A stretch of 64,000 nt of DNA, taken from contig NC_051115.1 of NCBI RefSeq assembly GCF_014839805.1, positions 5,082,600 through 5,146,599 on the forward strand. Direction: 5' to 3'. The stretch comes from Manduca sexta. Its lineage: Eukaryota > Arthropoda > Insecta > Lepidoptera > Sphingidae. Both the position numbers and the translations under genes were made by a program. Positions within the stretch are counted from its first letter, which is position 1; every line of letters starts with the position of its first letter. Of the stretch, positions 44,301 through 46,009 are shown in pieces. The notes under the pieces were generated by a model, which saw only the letters and a list, made by a program, of their open reading frames with translations, searched no databases and was not told the origin of the DNA.

Positions 44301-45312
44301 ATAAAATGATGTTAAAGATAATAAAGCCTATTTCGAATCACAAGAAAAAAGAAATAATATGTATTAAGGCATTCTTAGCCCTGTTGGTTAACAAAGCCCA
44401 AGTCCCTGCCAGTCTATTTATACACACCTACATCACACCAGAGGCACACAGGTGTACAACTATCAGAATCAGCGCACTTCCTTCCGCCCTAGATGGCGCC
44501 CCGATCGCCATGACGTACTCAAATTGCAACATAACTGAAATATATTGACGAATTTATAAATATTATCTTGCCTGAGTTAAGCAATGATTCCAAATATTAG
44601 TTTCACAATAAACCGCATTTAAATACCTATTAAAATCTAAAAATTAATAATGCAATTCATAGTTGAATATTTGGATGTTACAGGAGTTAATTTTGAGGTA
44701 GGCTATAGTTCTAAAATTAGTAGCGACTTTGCTTATAATGCCAAAGGGATCTTTGCGTAGGCACCTGCATAGGTTGCTAAGATTATTAACTATTTTTAAC
44801 TTACAACATTTAAGATAAATCTATAGATATAAATATCTATTTTTAAGTCCACCTCAGAGATTTAAAGAGAAATTTATAGAAAGTTATTATAGCTCTTACG
44901 GTCATAAATAAACCAACAATTACGACGAAAAATCAAAAAAACATTAATCCCAGCAAAAGCAAATATTAGTACTATCAGACTACTGAAAACGGGAATGCTC
45001 TTGCGGGAGAATTTAGGCCTCAGTCCACCACGACGGCTCGATTACGAAGAAATCTCAGGAACGTAGGTTTCCTCACCTAAAAACCTTACCTAACAAAAAT
45101 AAACGTATGTGTATATTTAAAGTCCTAACTAGAGAAAAGGCGTATAGATTACTATGATATCTATCTACTGGACTTTGAGTATACGTTAAAGGCCAAAATA
45201 TAAACTCACCTGATTAGAGTACTATGATGTCTATCTACTGGACTTTAAGTATACTTTAAAGGCCAAAATATAGACTCACCTGATTAAAATTAAACTCTCG
45301 TGGCAAAGACAT
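2250..45312 (-). CDS. SLC16-type monocarboxylate transporter, 17 coding exons
   Basis: Predicted 12-segment plasma-membrane carrier of the major facilitator superfamily. MCTs move lactate, pyruvate, ketone bodies or other small organic molecules, often with a proton; the substrate cannot be read from sequence. Joining the exons gives about 660 residues. Residues 1-130 are polar and would be cytosolic. The MCT signature DGGYGW is at 133-138, with the first-segment lysine (K156, in LFKSYG) that matches Lys38 of mammalian MCT1. The second signature, SQYFDKHR, is at 255-262. A polar loop with an acidic stretch separates the two six-helix halves. Exon 14 carries DLCGR, with the Asp and Arg spaced as the essential Asp302/Arg306 pair of MCT1. 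The protein ends in an acidic tail, KNEDSDSSVD. All splice sites are GT..AG and all junctions but exon 11 to 12 keep phase. Introns are swollen by transposons. Which MCT subfamily it belongs to is open. Confidence 0.9.
2640..2915 (+). repeat. family B non-autonomous repeat
   Basis: Full-length copy from 'ggtggtagatctctcatatg' to 'ggcaagctcggctcgtca'. It lies in the last MCT intron, antisense to the gene. Confidence 0.7.
2951..3097 (-). CDS. MCT exon 16
   Basis: Bounded by acceptor aattgcag and donor gtaaga, phase 1 to phase 1. It encodes GAYGLCLGCWFLLVPVLLAD and then SYGLVRMFQSLA, matching the tenth and eleventh membrane segments of MCTs. Confidence 0.92.
3128..3330 (+). repeat. family C non-autonomous repeat
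   Basis: Copy starting at 'cccgccatagtaatccacg' and containing the family hairpin GTCGACTG...CAGTCGAC. It ends in a short A run. Confidence 0.65.
3338..3490 (+). repeat. family C non-autonomous repeat, second tandem copy
   Basis: Starts at 'gacatagtaccccacgtaag', directly after the previous copy, and has the same hairpin (GTCGACTGA / TCAGTCGAC). The pair suggests tandem or repeated insertion at one site. Confidence 0.65.
3530..3603 (-). CDS. MCT exon 15
   Basis: Short exon, acceptor gtttccag and donor gtaagt. It encodes ILVAGIAVLTLPSLTSWWA, a membrane segment of the C-terminal half. Phase 2 in, phase 1 out. Confidence 0.9.
3627..3967 (+). mobile_element. family I MITE (TIR ATAGGGTAKTTGACT)
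   Basis: Begins ATAGGGTATTTGACT and ends AGTCAAACCTATTATA, inverted termini of about 13 bp with one mismatch. It lies between MCT exons 14 and 15. There is no coding sequence. Confidence 0.6.
4080..4185 (-). CDS. MCT exon 14, with the DLCGR motif
   Basis: Acceptor aattttag and donor gtatgt. It encodes GHLVAISAVLDLCGRLGLGW then a cytosolic loop CRRKAYILR. The Asp and Arg four residues apart correspond to the transport-essential pair in segment 8 of characterised MCTs. Confidence 0.93.
4212..4392 (+). mobile_element. family D MITE (shortened copy)
   Basis: Left end CCTTATTCATAGACTTTATT, right end AACGTCTATGAATAAGG: inverted termini. The interior is shorter than in the copies at 21.9 and 24.1 kb. 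Confidence 0.7.
4771..4913 (-). CDS. MCT exon 13
   Basis: Acceptor tttccag and donor gtatga. It encodes YLDVSLLKSWRFGLLCASVA then CGSPYALYYLPAY, the start of the C-terminal six-helix bundle in MCTs. Phase 2 in, phase 1 out. Confidence 0.93.
4945..5133 (+). repeat. 23-bp minisatellite, about 8 copies
   Basis: The unit is GAGCTAGNNNGGCCGGTATAATT. The variable part alternates: units with 'ata' then 'gtg' repeat as a 46-bp dimer for six units, and the last two carry 'gca'. Confidence 0.85.
5322..5640 (+). repeat. family C repeat, two copies in tandem
   Basis: The head 'ggatagcgaccgtacaca' occurs once, but the middle, hairpin and tail modules occur twice (tail 'cttaccatcaggtgcagtg' and 'cttaccatcaagtgcatat'). 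The first copy has lost part of its hairpin. Confidence 0.65.
5655..5768 (-). CDS. MCT exon 12 (central cytosolic loop)
   Basis: Acceptor tctacccag and donor gtgagt. The open frame reads RLIQNKLAEPVPIKPEQEAK, then a Glu/Lys-rich run ending CVEKIS. It leaves in phase 2, which fits exon 13, but needs phase 2 on entry while exon 11 leaves in phase 1. Confidence 0.75.
5885..6320 (+). repeat. family J repeat
   Basis: Shares 'cctcaatgtgtacaaccatg' and 'gaactgtgtgcctagagcga' with copies at 32.7 and 39.7 kb. I do not know its class. Open frames inside it are incidental. Confidence 0.6.
6405..6478 (+). mobile_element. family E MITE, right end only
   Basis: Contains AAAATTGCGTTACGTAATAC and CTTGAACGACCCC, the right terminus of the family seen whole at 12.3 kb. 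The left part is missing. Confidence 0.6.
6675..6967 (+). mobile_element. short non-autonomous Helitron
   Basis: Shares 'aaaaatgaatccctatttcc' and the 3' end 'gtcggatcagctag|t' with the copy at 41872-42158. It ends in CTAG before a T, as Helitrons do. The left limit is blurred by a TA microsatellite. Confidence 0.65.
7150..7365 (+). repeat. family K repeat
   Basis: Begins 'gtaaacgcatgtgctgtcc' and ends in an AGAAAGAAAG tract and 'accgttttattagtcacag'. The same unit, followed by the same SINE, occurs at 33.15-33.7 kb. Confidence 0.65.
7366..7672 (-). repeat. tRNA-derived SINE (family A), full length
   Basis: Tail 'aatatcagccctgtattata' and head (reverse) 'aactaggctatcgccgcttc'. It sits at the end of family K, as at 33.4 kb, so the two loci share a composite origin. 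Confidence 0.8.
7845..7955 (+). repeat. family C repeat, 5' part
   Basis: 'cggatagcgatcatacgagg' to 'ccggttccaacgggcataat'. The hairpin and tail are missing. Confidence 0.55.
8040..8300 (-). mobile_element. family I MITE, damaged
   Basis: Shares the core 'gacgtcatcgggcattacg' and 'atatttgaaatatgaattac' with the copies at 3.6 and 30.8 kb. The termini are not clear. Confidence 0.5.
8301..8430 (-). mobile_element. family H MITE end
   Basis: Carries 'catttagtaacgcgatgcca' and 'aaatgaccctgta', one terminus of the TA-targeted MITE that is whole at 30.05 kb. Confidence 0.55.
8475..8550 (-). CDS. MCT exon 11 (central loop)
   Basis: Acceptor tgtattcgcag and donor G|GTATGT. It encodes VARQQLPAQQSESEDSEGLD then VLGVVG, an acidic serine-rich stretch of the cytosolic loop. 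A second GT lies 4 nt downstream (GTATGTGTAC). Using it would repair the phase into exon 12. Confidence 0.8.
8584..9087 (-). mobile_element. non-autonomous Helitron, complete
   Basis: On the minus strand it starts TCTATACTATTATATAAAGC after an A and ends with a hairpin (GCGGGCGGAGCCGCGGGC) and CTAG before a T. It is the single-unit version of the expanded copy at 18478-19352. Confidence 0.85.
9276..9660 (+). repeat. family B repeat, interrupted
   Basis: The 3' half of family B is broken after 'taccatcag' and resumes at 'gaacggcaagctcgtctcgt'. The 308 bp between them are a MITE. Confidence 0.7.
9310..9617 (+). mobile_element. MITE nested in family B
   Basis: Left end AGGTTCTACTTCTTAAAACG and right end CGTTTTCGAAGTAGACCCT form an imperfect inverted repeat. 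CAG flanks both sides, and uninterrupted family B copies read straight through this point. Confidence 0.75.
9672..9814 (-). CDS. MCT exon 10 (central loop)
   Basis: Acceptor cttcctgccag and donor gtgagg. It encodes a polar loop with NRLQNLFNPDGELALNQKNA and SEIMHPSLIE, between the sixth and seventh membrane segments. Phase 1 in, phase 0 out. Confidence 0.88.
10056..10202 (+). repeat. SINE family A, 5'-truncated
   Basis: Starts within the body at 'agaagttctctataagag' and keeps the tail 'tatataatacagggctgata'. Confidence 0.75.
10420..10547 (+). mobile_element. family I MITE, left part
   Basis: Begins GGGTAATTAACTATATTTAA and breaks off after 'atttcaaatatt', where family G starts. Confidence 0.5.
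10548..10817 (+). repeat. family G repeat
   Basis: 'ggtaggttagctaggttagg', 'gccagcccgagctggttact' and the end 'cgtgataaataaagtatttt' match the copies at 14.0, 27.1, 29.7 and 44.1 kb. The end is polyadenylation-like, so a retroposon 3' end is possible. Confidence 0.65.
11482..11622 (-). CDS. MCT exon 9
   Basis: Acceptor ttgcttgcag and donor gtaatg. It encodes GGGMLHVCVSATLYRPAP, the typical MCT end of segment 6, then a Thr-rich loop with six consecutive threonines. Phase 1 in, phase 1 out. Confidence 0.9.
11644..11945 (-). repeat. SINE family A, near full length
   Basis: Tail 'atatgagccctgtattatat' 22 bp upstream of the exon 9 acceptor, head (reverse) 'cacacccaactaggcaccc'. The SINE ends very close to the MCT splice acceptor. 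Confidence 0.78.
12078..12222 (-). repeat. family B repeat, 3' half
   Basis: Reverse of the family tail: 'gagacgagcttgccgttcgc' through 'gtccagtagttacact'. Confidence 0.65.
12317..12652 (+). mobile_element. family E MITE, full length
   Basis: GGGGCCGATCAAGTATTACG at the left matches the reverse of the right end, CGTAACACATGAACGGCCCC. TTA flanks both ends, as expected of a PIF/Harbinger-type insertion. The interior holds long C tracts. Confidence 0.75.
12670..12785 (-). CDS. MCT exon 8
   Basis: Acceptor ctttgtag and donor gtacgt. It encodes ALANGICVSGTAAGSFVFPM then LIEKLVDMYGLHGTVLLL, segments 5 and 6. The donor lies only 18 bp from a MITE end. Confidence 0.93.
12835..12993 (+). repeat. host repeat of the hAT insertion, left part
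   Basis: 'ggagtctagaatttggg' and 'catcatgggacggaa' match the repeat at 56.26-56.40 kb. The unit resumes at 13572 after the inserted hAT element. Confidence 0.65.
12994..13563 (-). mobile_element. hAT transposon derivative with 8-bp target duplication
   Basis: Termini CAGGGATGTTGCG at both ends, inverted. Flanked by CTCTGCAT at 12986-12993 and 13564-13571. Arrays of GCGGATGCGGAT next to both ends look like subterminal transposase-binding repeats. At 570 bp it is an internally deleted copy. Confidence 0.93.
13198..13440 (-). pseudogene. hAT transposase C-terminal fragment
   Basis: The frame reads SPLKWWSVNQSEF, then LAPLASVPSEQLFSSAG and LRNRLESEKAAILLFIK, the hAT dimerisation domain seen in ZBED-like transposases, ending FKFYY-stop. 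About 75 residues remain; the catalytic core is gone, so the element cannot move itself. Confidence 0.88.
13572..13830 (+). mobile_element. right part of the hAT host, with family I-like core
   Basis: Continues the repeat of 56.39-56.72 kb: 'cccttcggggataaatgc', then 'atcgcgctatctctttctca' and 'ggtgacgtcacagtttgc'. Confidence 0.55.
14038..14322 (+). repeat. family G repeat, full length
   Basis: Head 'ggctggtaggttagctaggt', middle 'gccagcccgagctggttact', end 'cgtgataaataaagtatttt'. Confidence 0.7.
14602..14900 (+). mobile_element. non-autonomous Helitron, complete
   Basis: Starts TCACTACATAGTATAAAACA after A and ends 'gaagccggggcgggtcgCTAG' before T. It has a near-identical sister at 39345-39643. 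Confidence 0.85.
15810..15876 (-). CDS. MCT exon 7 (67 bp)
   Basis: Acceptor tttgtttcccag and donor CG|gtaaat. It encodes IGGGLSTTPGIVIVSQYFDK then H, with the split Arg codon finished by exon 8. It carries the second MCT signature (YFDKHR) and is the only exon that joins exons 6 and 8 in phase. Confidence 0.93.
15942..16279 (+). mobile_element. family I MITE, full length
   Basis: Left ATAGGGTAGTTGACT, right reverse complement CAATAGGGTAGTTTCG. The interior has 'aaatgtgacgtcacccttt' and 'atatttcaaatatgaataac'. Confidence 0.65.
16280..16422. repeat. two family C pieces in opposite orientation
   Basis: A plus-strand hairpin-tail piece, 'tcatctctcatcaatcgaca', is followed by a minus-strand piece, 'agagatgattactccccggc'. 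Together they form an inverted arrangement. Confidence 0.6.
16425..16535 (-). repeat. family P LINE 3' tail
   Basis: Minus strand: the motif with 'gcattaagtccgccgatata' ahead of an AT-rich tail. Also at 24.6 and 58.5 kb. It resembles the 3' end of a non-LTR retrotransposon. Confidence 0.5.
16797..16940 (-). CDS. MCT exon 6
   Basis: Acceptor atttctag and donor gtaagc. It encodes PLSSALCEKYSCRLVVFIGG then FCATGLALSYFSTGLFHLLL, the loop and segments 3-4 of an MCT. Phase 1 in, phase 1 out. Confidence 0.94.
16990..18477. other. intron sequence without recognised features
   Basis: Part of the 10.6 kb intron between MCT exons 5 and 6. It is AT-rich, and the open frame near 17.15-17.35 kb has no start context or splice support. 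Confidence 0.5.
18478..19352 (+). mobile_element. Helitron with internal four-fold tandem expansion
   Basis: Starts TCTATACTATTATATAAAGC after A and ends with hairpin GCGGGCGGAGCCGCGG and CTAG before T. It is longer than its relative at 8584-9087 because a unit of about 123 bp is repeated four times. Confidence 0.88.
18529..19020 (+). repeat. 123-bp tandem array inside the Helitron
   Basis: Four units, each beginning 'atctcaggaactaccg' or near and ending 'aggagcggagcagtaatg', with a few substitutions per unit. The last unit is the most diverged. Confidence 0.85.
19402..19480 (+). repeat. family C repeat fragment
   Basis: 'gcgaccgtacacaaggtgtt' to 'tcccggatcagcctgtgta', interrupted by AT-rich sequence. 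Confidence 0.55.
19885..20010 (+). repeat. family C repeat, 3' half
   Basis: 'atccggttccaacaggcata', the hairpin around 'gaggggtaatcatctctcgt', and part of the tail. Confidence 0.55.
20330..20525 (+). repeat. family B repeat, 3' two thirds
   Basis: From 'agccagtgtatctactaca' to 'gctcgtctcgtcattcaaag'. Confidence 0.65.
20668..20890 (+). repeat. family O element, copy 1
   Basis: About 225 bp, almost identical to 22268-22503. It holds inverted segments: GATCCTCACAATGCTG against CAGCGGCATTATGAGGATC, and an inner TGACAGTG...CACTGTCA. Class unknown. Confidence 0.7.
20925..21225 (+). repeat. family R repeat
   Basis: Shares 'ttcgacgtacaggaatgatg' and 'gaatattaggaatggaattt' with the opposite-strand copy at 33.8-34.1 kb. 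Confidence 0.55.
21371..21704 (-). repeat. SINE family A, full length with target duplication
   Basis: TCATATTAGCA flanks the element at 21360-21370 and 21705-21715. The tail is a TAA microsatellite next to 'atatcagccctgtatca'. Confidence 0.9.
21885..22145 (+). mobile_element. family D MITE, full length
   Basis: TIR of about 40 bp: CCTTATTCATAGACGTTTTT at the left, reverse of 'aacgtctatgaataagg' at the right. The interior carries GTGATTGGCTAATATT (CCAAT-like). Confidence 0.75.
22268..22503 (+). repeat. family O element, copy 2
   Basis: Sister of 20668-20890 with a handful of differences, ending in an A run ('cacattacaaaaaaaaatt'). On the minus strand it holds a 71-codon open frame that copy 1 breaks with a stop. 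Confidence 0.7.
22866..23146 (-). repeat. family B repeat, near full length
   Basis: Reverse of the family: 'gacgagacgagcttcccgtt' through 'gtaccta...ctcatatgag'. Confidence 0.68.
23238..23400 (+). mobile_element. family D MITE, right half with a perfect inner palindrome
   Basis: GTGATTGGCTAATATT and AATATTAGCCAATCAC flank a short loop. The right end 'aaaacgtctatgaaaacggg' is degenerate. Confidence 0.65.
23488..23700 (-). repeat. family C repeat, near full length
   Basis: Minus-strand copy with hairpin 'gactgacgagagatgattac', ending 'ggtcgctattcgggcggata'. Confidence 0.68.
24122..24358 (+). mobile_element. family D MITE, full length
   Basis: CCTTATTCATAGACGTTATT at the left and 'aataacgtttatgaataagg' at the right form a TIR of about 40 bp. 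It is the best preserved copy. Confidence 0.8.
24385..24530 (+). repeat. possible diverged family O element
   Basis: Shares 'tcttctttcttgatc' and the layout CTCATAGT...ACTATGAG with the copies at 20.7 and 22.3 kb, but overall similarity is low. Confidence 0.35.
24560..24672 (-). repeat. family P LINE 3' tail
   Basis: 'ggcggacttaatgccaaagg' and 'gggtggtgcagagac' match 16.4 and 58.5 kb. Confidence 0.5.
25125..26240. repeat. field of TTTCATTGCCGTG motifs, both strands
   Basis: About fourteen copies of TTTCAT(T/C)GCCGTGG or close variants, e.g. at 25132, 25320, 25478, 25491, 25562, 25592, 25613, 25633, 26010, 26034, 26055 and 26076, with reverse copies near 25527, 25545 and 26223. Spacing is irregular. 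No known family is recognised. Confidence 0.7.
26284..26785. mobile_element. possible hAT-like element
   Basis: CAGGGATGGC at the left and GCCATCCCTG at the right are inverted termini of hAT style. The flanking 8-mers (catacagg, gtataggg) do not match, so the claim rests on the termini only. Confidence 0.4.
27125..27335 (+). repeat. family G repeat, 5'-truncated
   Basis: 'gccagcccaagctggttact' through 'cgtgataaataaagtaac'. A SINE follows directly. Confidence 0.65.
27341..27486 (-). repeat. SINE family A, truncated at its head
   Basis: Tail 'aatatcagccctgtattata' to 'ttttccttcaccgttaaagc'. It ends about 40 bp downstream of the MCT exon 5 donor. Confidence 0.75.
27524..27717 (-). CDS. MCT exon 5, with the DGGYGW signature
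   Basis: Acceptor ctttgtacag and donor gtaagt. It encodes SISPPDGGYGWVVVFGAF, then VAGLFKSYGVLYVEI and SWIPAALSTLCLAL, segments 1 and 2. This is the exon that identifies the family. Phase 2 in, phase 1 out. Confidence 0.96.
27920..28032 (+). repeat. retroposon tail ending in (AAAT)n
   Basis: Short sequence ending 'ggaaataaataaataaataa' and an A run, like the 3' ends at 35.33-35.40 and 49.80-49.93 kb. Confidence 0.4.
28106..28420 (+). mobile_element. family E MITE, full length
   Basis: GGGGCCGTTCAAGTGTTACG at the left, 'aatacttgaacgacccc' at the right, with interior G tracts: the reverse orientation of the 12.3 kb interior. Confidence 0.75.
28885..29253. mobile_element. hAT-type MITE with 8-bp target duplication
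   Basis: CAGGGCCGTAGCTAGA and TCTAGCTACGGCCCTG are perfect 16-bp inverted termini. GTTGGACA flanks both sides (28877-28884, 29254-29261). It is 369 bp with no transposase. Confidence 0.93.
29380..29633. mobile_element. fold-back element, near full-length hairpin
   Basis: ATATCGCACTCTTAATAAAA at the left pairs with TTTTATTAAGAATGCGATAT at the right. Pairing continues inward through 'cgtcggaaaacaaat' against 'attggttgtttgacg' for roughly 100 bp per arm. Confidence 0.85.
29690..30046 (+). repeat. family G repeat (5' part) carrying a SINE fragment
   Basis: 'ccggtgaggatcgcggcgcg' begins it, a truncated family A SINE interrupts at 29746-29940, and 'gccagcccgagctgaattt' follows. It is then split at 30047 by a MITE. 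Confidence 0.6.
29746..29940 (-). repeat. SINE family A, head-truncated, nested in family G
   Basis: Tail 'aatatcagccctgtatttta' to 'gttttccttcaccgttcat', flanked on both sides by family G sequence. Confidence 0.75.
30047..30450. mobile_element. family H MITE, TA-targeted (Tc1/mariner-like)
   Basis: TATACAGGGTCATTTTGACA at the left and TGTCAAAATGACTCTGTATA at the right form a TIR of about 50 bp. It splits a family G copy, and the unbroken relative at 44.1-44.3 kb reads through the site with TATATA. Confidence 0.88.
30451..30545 (+). repeat. family G repeat, 3' part
   Basis: 'gacttatcataagtaatta' to 'cgtgatgaatacagcattt', the continuation of the copy split by the MITE. Confidence 0.6.
30606..30739 (-). 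CDS. MCT exon 4 (N-terminal cytosolic region)
   Basis: Acceptor cttctctcgcag and donor GA|gtaagt. It encodes QVGAYLSAMSPTEQEEDSLL, then RKLRPQPEST with a split Glu codon finished by exon 5. Phase 0 in, phase 2 out, a perfect join to exon 5. Confidence 0.9.
30846..31234 (+). mobile_element. family I MITE, full length
   Basis: TAGGATATTTGACTATGTTT at the left and AGTCAACTACCCTATTA at the right. The interior has 'gatgacgtcacatgcagg'. Confidence 0.65.
31416..31523 (-). CDS. MCT exon 3 (N-terminal region)
   Basis: Acceptor gttttgcag and donor gtaagt, 36 codons in phase 0. It encodes ASLSPDKAGSLLSVQSAPPE then a basic and leucine-rich end. Being a 3n exon, it could be skipped without a frameshift. 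Confidence 0.85.
31908..32085 (+). repeat. family B repeat, 3' two thirds
   Basis: 'agccagtgtaactactagac' to 'ggcaagctcgtctcgtcatt', close to the exon 2 donor of the MCT gene. Confidence 0.65.
32126..32230 (-). CDS. MCT exon 2 (N-terminal region)
   Basis: Acceptor ctgtttcag and donor gtaact, 35 codons in phase 0. It encodes ELSKLDGQILGTSAPPGSTA then SCSIDIPTDAITE. It is also a 3n exon. Confidence 0.85.
32745..33150 (+). repeat. family J repeat
   Basis: 'cctcaatgtgtacaaccatg' and 'gcacaagaattgccgagga'. Family K and a SINE follow directly, unlike at 5.9-7.7 kb where other insertions separate them. Confidence 0.6.
33152..33361 (+). repeat. family K repeat
   Basis: 'gtaaacgcatgtgctgtcc' to the AGAAAGAAAG tract and 'taataataatat', nearly identical to 7150-7365. 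Confidence 0.65.
33362..33695 (-). repeat. SINE family A, full length
   Basis: Tail at 'aatatcagccctgtattata', head (reverse) 'ccaactaggctatcgccgct'. Same neighbour (K) and orientation as the SINE at 7366. Confidence 0.8.
33785..34085 (-). repeat. family R repeat
   Basis: Reverse relative of 20925-21225: 'catcactcctgtacgtcgaa' and 'aattccattcctaatattcc', here with a C tract. Confidence 0.55.
34370..34640 (+). repeat. family C fragments split by family N
   Basis: A hairpin-end piece, 'catctctcgtcagtcgactt', and a tail piece, 'ccatcagatgcagtggggtc', flank 34408-34568. Confidence 0.5.
34408..34568 (+). repeat. family N repeat
   Basis: Shares 'gacaccgagcggtgaagc' and 'aacacttgtcattatcccgc' with 41612-41768. 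It is bounded here by family C pieces, which suggests insertion into C. Confidence 0.6.
34648..34985 (+). repeat. family M repeat
   Basis: 'gacgtatattctatagacac' at the left to 'agtacgtagtacatatatat' at the right. Three copies in the window. Confidence 0.65.
35330..35402 (+). repeat. retroposon tail ending in (AAAT)n
   Basis: 'tatgccgtgtatcctttgtt' and 'aaataaataaataaataaac'. A similar tail is at 49.80-49.93 kb. Confidence 0.4.
35537..36009 (+). mobile_element. non-autonomous Helitron
   Basis: Starts TCCTACTAATATAATAAATG and ends with hairpin CGCGGGCGAAGCCGCGAGC and CTAG before T. Same family as the interrupted copy at 45.8-48.0 kb. Confidence 0.8.
36288..36428 (+). repeat. family B repeat, 5' half
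   Basis: 'ggtggtaggtctctcatatg' to 'gtagccagtgtaactactg'. Confidence 0.65.
36650..37235 (+). repeat. family C repeats interrupted by a retroposon
   Basis: A head, 'gatagcgaccgtacacaagg', breaks after 'gttaaaatcc'. The unit resumes at 'taaaacccgccatagtggtc' and runs on through the hairpin. An older C fragment precedes it. Confidence 0.65.
36821..37058 (+). mobile_element. 5'-truncated non-LTR retroposon in family C
   Basis: A 240 bp insert ending in an A-rich tail (aaaaaaaaaacaaaaaa). TTAAAATCC before and TTAAAACCC after are a near-perfect target duplication. Confidence 0.75.
37478..37756 (-). repeat. SINE family A, diverged
   Basis: 'ggattaggccttagtccacc' to 'aacgagtcaacgccgcttc'. Several small deletions, so an old copy. 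Confidence 0.7.
37767..38120 (+). repeat. family M repeat
   Basis: Same ends as 34648-34985: 'gacgtatattctatagacac' and 'acgtagtacataatatgta'. Confidence 0.65.
38121..39344. other. intron sequence, mostly unique
   Basis: Part of the 13 kb MCT intron 1. The only pattern seen is ATTCGAAATYCAAAT three times at 38872, 38911 and 38945. No exon. Confidence 0.5.
39345..39643 (+). mobile_element. non-autonomous Helitron, complete
   Basis: TCACTAAGTACATAGTATAA after A, and 'ccggggcgggttgCTAG' before T. Sister of 14602-14900. Confidence 0.85.
39745..40262 (+). repeat. family J repeat
   Basis: 'cctcaatgtgtacaaccatg' and 'gaataagaattgcctcggag'. A truncated SINE follows. Confidence 0.55.
40264..40375 (+). 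repeat. SINE family A, 5'-truncated
   Basis: 'gagggtgtgtgaagtctacc' to 'taaacagagctaatatt'. Confidence 0.7.
41028..41363 (+). repeat. SINE family A, full length with target duplication
   Basis: AGATCACATAG at 41017-41027 and 41364-41374. The box B-like sequence GCAGGTTCAAATCCC is intact and the tail is a TTA microsatellite. Confidence 0.92.
41612..41768 (+). repeat. family N repeat
   Basis: 'gtgacaccgagcggtgaagc' to 'aatcaaatagaaagatagg'. Second copy of 34408-34568. Confidence 0.6.
41872..42158 (+). mobile_element. short non-autonomous Helitron
   Basis: TCTGTATATATAAAAATGAA at the left, 'tgtcgggttagCTAG' before T at the right. Sister of 6675-6967. Confidence 0.75.
42167..42320 (-). repeat. 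SINE family A, truncated
   Basis: Tail 'atatgagccctgtattatat' to 'cttctcaggtacgcaggttt'. Confidence 0.7.
42640..42895 (-). repeat. family B repeat, near full length
   Basis: 'gacgagacgagcttgccgtt' to 'gcggtggtacctacccagac', reverse orientation. Confidence 0.68.
42913..43050 (-). mobile_element. 138-bp Helitron-like element
   Basis: Minus strand: TCTATCTATACTTATAATAA after A, ending 'cgcgggcgaagctgcgggcg' and CTAG. One of the shortest Helitron derivatives here. Confidence 0.7.
43330..43655 (+). repeat. SINE family A, full length with target duplication
   Basis: AGTGGATACAAT at 43318-43329 and 43656-43667 flank a complete copy with tail 'acagggctgatattatatta'. Confidence 0.92.
44108..44310 (-). 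repeat. family G repeat, uninterrupted
   Basis: Reverse copy: 'gccagctcgggctggcaggg' to 'atgctttattcatcgcgtt'. It preserves the empty site of the MITE at 30047-30450. Confidence 0.65.
45150..45290 (-). repeat. 70-bp tandem duplication over a splice donor
   Basis: Two copies of a unit with 'tctatctactggactt' and 'ggccaaaatat', each ending in ctcacctgatta. The MCT exon 1 donor lies in one copy and a second CAG|GTGAGT lies exactly 70 bp downstream at 45210. Confidence 0.85.
45280..45312 (-). CDS. MCT exon 1 (start codon)
   Basis: ATG at 45310-45312 encodes MSLPREFNFNQ, then donor CAG|GTGAGT. It leaves in phase 0 as exon 2 needs, and an in-frame TGA lies six bases upstream. The 63-codon open frame overlapping it leaves in phase 2 and does not fit. 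The join over a 13 kb intron is inferred from phase alone. Confidence 0.6.
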
Positions 45313-45560
45313 GTTTCAATATCCGGCGGTAATGATTTGATGTGTACTTGGTTTTCGGATTCCGTGGAGCCGAGGTGAGCACTTCGATCAGGAACGGCTT
45401 CAGCCGCTGTATACATTGGTTTCGCTTTAACTATATCTCCTTTTGAAGCCGTTTTGTCAAACTCCAAACGCTTATTACAAAATAATTCGGTATTATTTCA
45501 CGGCATAAGCATTTTCTCGCGACGTGCCTGTGATATTGGCACCGGTATGAACCGATGATA
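45313..45560 (-). promoter_or_regulatory. probable 5' leader of the MCT gene
   Basis: Non-repetitive, less AT-rich sequence directly upstream of the start codon. No TATA box or clear transcription start seen. An overlapping open frame without ATG suggests ordinary leader composition. Confidence 0.35.
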
Positions 45561-46009
45561 GAGTTTGACTAAATTAATTGTTTCGGAGTCTGCGCGGTTT
45601 GCCGATCAATAGGTAACTCTTATGTTGGTAGTAGATTGTGCCAACTTAATGCAAATGTATTTGGCTTGGAAATCGACCTAGGCATCTCGGCTTGGTTCGG
45701 ATTGAACTACCTACCTAATTTATATTTTAATATTTTTATGTAGGTATGTATTTTTTGTATATTATGCATATATGTACGTACTACCTTATGCTTGCGGCTT
45801 AGCCCGCGTGACGGAGTTTTCGGGGATACATTTTTTTCCGACTAGATATGTATCGTTATATTATGACCAAATTACACAAAATTAATAAATTGTAGTCTGT
45901 GTTATTCTGATGTATAACCAGTATTACTGTAAAGTTTCATCCAAATCCGTTTAGTCGTTATTTCGTGAAACAGGAATAAACACATCCATCCTCAAAAACT
46001 TTCGCATTT

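Noticed and set aside
44990..45085. SINE A copy
   Set aside because: Only 'aggcctcagtccaccacg' and 'gtaggtttcctcacc' remain; too degenerate to annotate with confidence.
45276..45467. 63-codon open frame as the N-terminus of the MCT protein
   Set aside because: It has no ATG at its start and leaves the donor in phase 2, while exon 2 needs phase 0. The ATG at 45312 in another frame fits.
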